From NCBI GenBank assembly GCA_023428365.1, contig JAEYYQ010000189.1, forward strand, positions 1 through 8,860: 8,860 nucleotides of DNA, given 5' to 3'. Below the pieces are notes generated by a model. The model saw only the letters and a program-made list of their open reading frames with translations, did not search any database and had not been told where the DNA came from. This DNA comes from Pseudomonadota bacterium (GTDB lineage: Bacteria > Pseudomonadota > Alphaproteobacteria > Rhizobiales > Hyphomicrobiaceae). Below are positions 5,595-8,860 of the stretch, piece by piece; within the stretch, counting starts at the first letter, position 1; the number at the start of each line of letters is the position of its first letter. Position numbers and translations under genes: made by a program.

Positions 5595-8500
5595 TTACGG
5601 CGTTGATGGCTCGGTGGTGTGAGGCGTCTCGGCCGTGCGCCCAAACCGCGCCTTGATCCGTTCGCGCATCGTCTGGAACGTCATGTACAGCATCGGAATG
5701 AGGAAAATGCCGATGCTGCTCGCCGCCAACATACCGACGAACACTGGCGTACTCACATTCCGGCGCGCGATCATCGAGGCACCGTCCGCCCACACCAGCG
5801 GAACGAGACCCAGGATAAACGCGATCGACGTCATCATCACGGCGCGGAAACGCAGACGTGCGCCGACTTCCGCGGCCTCCCTGATACTCATGCCGGCTTC
5901 GCGACGCTCCTTGGCGAATTCGACGATAAGAATGCCGTTCTTCGCGGCCAGGGCGATCAACACGACCAATCCGATCTGCGCATAAAGATCGAGCGTCACG
6001 TGCGCGACCAGCATTCCGGCGAAGGCACCAAGCACGCCGACAGAAACGGACAACAAGACCGGAATCGGGATAACCCAGCTCTCATAGAGCGCGACGAGAA
6101 ATAGATACGCGAACAACACGGCGAGCGCGAGAATGGCTCCCGTTTGCCCTGATGCGCGCTGCTCCTGGAAGGCCGTTCCCGTCCACTCGTAGGCATAACC
6201 CGATGGCAGAACCTTATCGGACACCGCAGACATCGCCGCCATCGCCACGCCAGATGAGACGCCCGGTGCCGGACTACCGTTGATCGTCACCGAGCGATAG
6301 TTGTTGTATCGCGTGATCACCGCAGGCCCCGTAATGGTTCGTACTTCCGCAATCGACTGCAATGGCACCATCGCGCCGCTGCTGCTGCGAATGTAGATCT
6401 CCCAAAGCGCATTGACGTCGCGCCGGTTGCTTGCGTCACCCTGCAGATTGACCTGCCATGTCCGACCATACAGGTTGAAGTTGTTAACGAACGTTCCACC
6501 GAGCGTCGACTGCAGCGCAGCAAAAACGCTGTCCAGGGTGAGCCCCAACGCCTGCGCCTTTTCGCGATCGATATCCAGGTAGATGGACGGCGTGTTTGCC
6601 GCAAACGTCGTGAACACGCGCGTCAACTGCGGAACCTGGTTGGCCGTCACAACAAGCCCCCGAGCCACGCTCGACATCGCCGTCGGATCGGCGCCTTCAA
6701 GACTGTTCAGCTGATATTCGAAGCCGCCGCCCGTCGACAGACCAATAATGGGTGGCAAGTTGAACGGGAGAATGTTGGCTGCAAGAATTTGCTGACTGCT
6801 CACATAGATCTTTCCGATGAGAGCTTGTGCCGAGTCACTCGTTGCCTTGCGATCTGCGAACGGTCTCAAGCGCACAACCATCAGCGCGTTGTTGCTAGCC
6901 GAATAGTTATCCAGCAGCGAAAATCTCGTGACCGCGATGACGTCCTGCACCTGCGGCATGTCTTTGACCAGGGCCTCGACTTTATTGACGACGTCCTTGG
7001 TCCGCGCGACGGATGCTCCCTCGGGGAGCTGAATGTTGATGAAGAACGCGCCCTGGTCTTCCTCGGGCAAAAACCCGCCGGGCGTAATCGACGCCAAGCC
7101 CAGGATACCGCCGAAGCAGACCAGAACCGCGACCACGGACACGACCGCAATACGGAGCAGCCTGCCAACGACACGCGCATAACCATCGCGGACATCGTCG
7201 ATCTGGCGCCCAACCCAGCCCATGATCCCGCGTCGCGGGCCGGTATGACGAAGGAACACGCCGCACAGCGCGGGTGACAACGTCAGCGCGTTGATCGCGG
7301 AGATCAGCATCGCGACACTGATGGTCACGGCGAACTGGCGGAACAGCTCGCCCGAAATGCCGGGAATAAACCCGATCGGCACGAACACCGACAGCAGCAC
7401 CATGGTGATGGCGATAATCGGCGCGGTCACTTCGCCCATCGCCTTCTTGGCGGCATCGCCGGGCGAAAGCTCCGGCTCCTCTTCCATGACGCGCTCGACG
7501 TTCTCCACGACTACGATAGCATCGTCGACGACAATGCCGATGGCCAGCACCATTGCGAGCAGCGACACCGTGTTGGCCGAATAGCCCATCGCCAAGAGCA
7601 CCGCGAAAGTGCCAATGAGACTGACCGGGACTGCGATGATCGGGATGAGCGTTGCGCGCCAATTCCCCAGGAAGATGAAAACAACCAGCGCGACGAGAAC
7701 GAAGGCCTCGATGAGCGTGTGAATCACGGCCTCGACGGTATCGTTCACGAAGGTCGTGGAATCGTAGACCGCGCGGACATCCACCCCGGGCGGAAACCGC
7801 TTGCGGAGTTCATCGAGCTTGTCCTGGACGGCTTTCGCGGTGGTGAGAGCGTTCGCGCCCGGCGCCAGATAAATGCCGATGACGACCGCAGGCTCGCCGT
7901 TCAGCGATGACTCCGAATCCTCATTGAGCGCGCCGAGTTCAACGCGCGCCACATCCCGCACGTACAGGACAGAACCATCAGGATTGGCTCTGAGAACAAT
8001 GTCGCCGAACTCTTCCGGCGTCGTGAGGCGTCCCTGCGTCTGGACGTTGAACTGGAATTTCTGATCGTCTGGAACCGGACGTGCACCGATACGGCCGACA
8101 GGCGCCTGCACGTTCTGGCTGCGGATGGCATTGACGATATCCGATGGCACCAGATCGAGGCTCGTCAGCCGATCGATATCGAACCAAATACGCATCGAGT
8201 AGTTCAGGCGACCGAACAGAGTCGCCGAGCCGACGCCGGACGTTCGCGCAATTTCGTCGAGAATATTGATAGTCGCGTAGTTCGTCAGAAACAGCGGCGT
8301 ATCGTTCTTGTTCTGACTGTAGAGTGAAATGAACTGCAGAATTGAACTCGACTGCTTCTGAACAGTAAGTCCCTGAAGCTGGACCTCGTTCGGCAGTTGC
8401 GAGAGCGCCGTCTGCACGCGGTTATTGACGTTGACAGTATTAATGTCCGGGTCAGTGCCGAGTTCGAAGCTGACGGTCAGATTATAAGACCCATCGCTGC

Positions 8501-8750
8501 CGCTGGTGCTCTTCATATAGAGCATTTTGTCGACGCCGATCACTTTGGCTTCGAGCGGCTGGGCGACCGATGTCTCGACGACCTGCGCGGATGCACCCGG
8601 ATATATGGCCGTCACCCGCACCTGCGGAGGCACGATGTCGGGAAGCTGCGCGACCGGAATCCGGGTGAGCGCCAGGATACCTGCAATGGTCGTCACGATT
8701 GCAATGACGACCGCGAGGCGTGGGCGATCGATGAAGGTATCCGAGATCAC
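5595..8750 (-). CDS. RND multidrug efflux pump, inner-membrane subunit (HAE1/AcrB type)
   Basis: A complete 1051-residue proton-driven transporter of the AcrB/MexB class, which takes drugs or other hydrophobic compounds from the periplasm and outer membrane leaflet and expels them through an adaptor and an outer-membrane channel. TM1 begins at once ([19 protein letters not shown], 6-24), then the first porter domain with [21 protein letters not shown] (33-53). TM4 carries the proton-relay aspartates D409 and D410 in [16 protein letters not shown], and TM10 has K937 in [15 protein letters not shown]; all match AcrB D407, D408 and K940. [12 protein letters not shown] (559-570) opens the second half. 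The GTG start overlaps the stop of the upstream gene as GTGA, with GGAG 8 nt upstream, so the two are translationally coupled. The TM11 region reads RFRAVMMTS, with Ala where AcrB has Pro, and STPVFVGM (1000-1007) for the usual GTPVFGGM. Substrate cannot be told from the sequence. Confidence 0.96.
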   Translation of the reverse strand: MISDTFIDRPRLAVVIAIVTTIAGILALTRIPVAQLPDIVPPQVRVTAIYPGASAQVVETSVAQPLEAKVIGVDKMLYMKSTSGSDGSYNLTVSFELGTDPDINTVNVNNRVQTALSQLPNEVQLQGLTVQKQSSSILQFISLYSQNKNDTPLFLTNYATINILDEIARTSGVGSATLFGRLNYSMRIWFDIDRLTSLDLVPSDIVNAIRSQNVQAPVGRIGARPVPDDQKFQFNVQTQGRLTTPEEFGDIVLRANPDGSVLYVRDVARVELGALNEDSESSLNGEPAVVIGIYLAPGANALTTAKAVQDKLDELRKRFPPGVDVRAVYDSTTFVNDTVEAVIHTLIEAFVLVALVVFIFLGNWRATLIPIIAVPVSLIGTFAVLLAMGYSANTVSLLAMVLAIGIVVDDAIVVVENVERVMEEEPELSPGDAAKKAMGEVTAPIIAITMVLLSVFVPIGFIPGISGELFRQFAVTISVAMLISAINALTLSPALCGVFLRHTGPRRGIMGWVGRQIDDVRDGYARVVGRLLRIAVVSVVAVLVCFGGILGLASITPGGFLPEEDQGAFFINIQLPEGASVARTKDVVNKVEALVKDMPQVQDVIAVTRFSLLDNYSASNNALMVVRLRPFADRKATSDSAQALIGKIYVSSQQILAANILPFNLPPIIGLSTGGGFEYQLNSLEGADPTAMSSVARGLVVTANQVPQLTRVFTTFAANTPSIYLDIDREKAQALGLTLDSVFAALQSTLGGTFVNNFNLYGRTWQVNLQGDASNRRDVNALWEIYIRSSSGAMVPLQSIAEVRTITGPAVITRYNNYRSVTINGSPAPGVSSGVAMAAMSAVSDKVLPSGYAYEWTGTAFQEQRASGQTGAILALAVLFAYLFLVALYESWVIPIPVLLSVSVGVLGAFAGMLVAHVTLDLYAQIGLVVLIALAAKNGILIVEFAKERREAGMSIREAAEVGARLRFRAVMMTSIAFILGLVPLVWADGASMIARRNVSTPVFVGMLAASSIGIFLIPMLYMTFQTMRERIKARFGRTAETPHTTEPSTP

Positions 8751-8860
8751 TTCTTGGGCTCCGGCGCCGGCTTTGACTTCCGTTCAGGATTGGGCTGGGG
8801 AATCGGCGGCCCGCTTGCCTTGGATGAAGCTGATGCGGGTGTTACTGAGGACGCAGGTGT
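8747..8860 (-). CDS. C-terminal tail of probable RND periplasmic adaptor subunit
   Basis: Only the last 37 codons are in the window. They encode a low-complexity tail rich in Pro, Ser, Ala and Lys, ending [13 protein letters not shown] (…[10 protein letters not shown]) before TGA at 8749-8747. The reading frame is open to the window edge and its stop overlaps the GTG start of the pump. Genes directly upstream of, and coupled to, HAE1 pumps are usually the membrane fusion (AcrA-like) adaptor, and such proteins often end in a disordered tail beyond the membrane-proximal domain. The identification rests on position alone; no adaptor domain is visible here. Confidence 0.55.
   Translation of the reverse strand, partial: TPASSVTPASASSKASGPPIPQPNPERKSKPAPEPKK

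Overview
The window is a compact, GC-rich stretch in which every convincing gene is on the minus strand, so transcription runs from high to low coordinates. Codon use with high third-position GC, GTG and TTG starts, and the combination of an imelysin/di-haem gene cluster, Dps and an HAE1-type RND pump suggest an alphaproteobacterium, possibly of the order Hyphomicrobiales. That placement is inference from style and content; no rRNA or other phylogenetic marker is present.

Reading in the direction of transcription, the window opens (8860-8747) with the proline-, serine- and lysine-rich C-terminal tail of a protein that is probably the periplasmic adaptor of an efflux system. Its stop overlaps the GTG start of a complete 1051-residue RND inner-membrane pump (8750-5595). 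A 137-bp gap with a good match to an alphaproteobacterial general-stress (EcfG-type) promoter leads into dps (5457-4981), a ferritin-like mini-ferritin with its full ferroxidase set. A 357-bp gene-free region (4980-4624) follows. It carries a possible dps terminator, promoter-like elements and a perfect 7-bp dyad around a TATAAC box.

The rest of the window is one tightly packed four-gene operon: a canonical imelysin (IrpA-like, GxHxxE motif intact, 4623-3319), a di-haem c-type oxidoreductase of the COG3488/DHOR family (3311-1785), a second, divergent imelysin (1775-651), and a DUF1513 protein with a twin-arginine-type leader (661 to beyond position 1). Gaps are 7 and 9 bp and the last pair overlaps by 11 bp. 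All four products carry export signals, so the cluster encodes a set of proteins at or beyond the cytoplasmic membrane. Related clusters are known in other proteobacteria and are linked to iron, but the biochemical job of the combination is not established.

The most noteworthy points are the uncharacterised imelysin/di-haem/imelysin/DUF1513 module, the lost histidine in the second imelysin, the dyad in the operon leader, and the EcfG-like promoter of dps. I see no mobile element, CRISPR array, tRNA or rRNA. The long plus-strand reading frames are antisense shadows of these genes.
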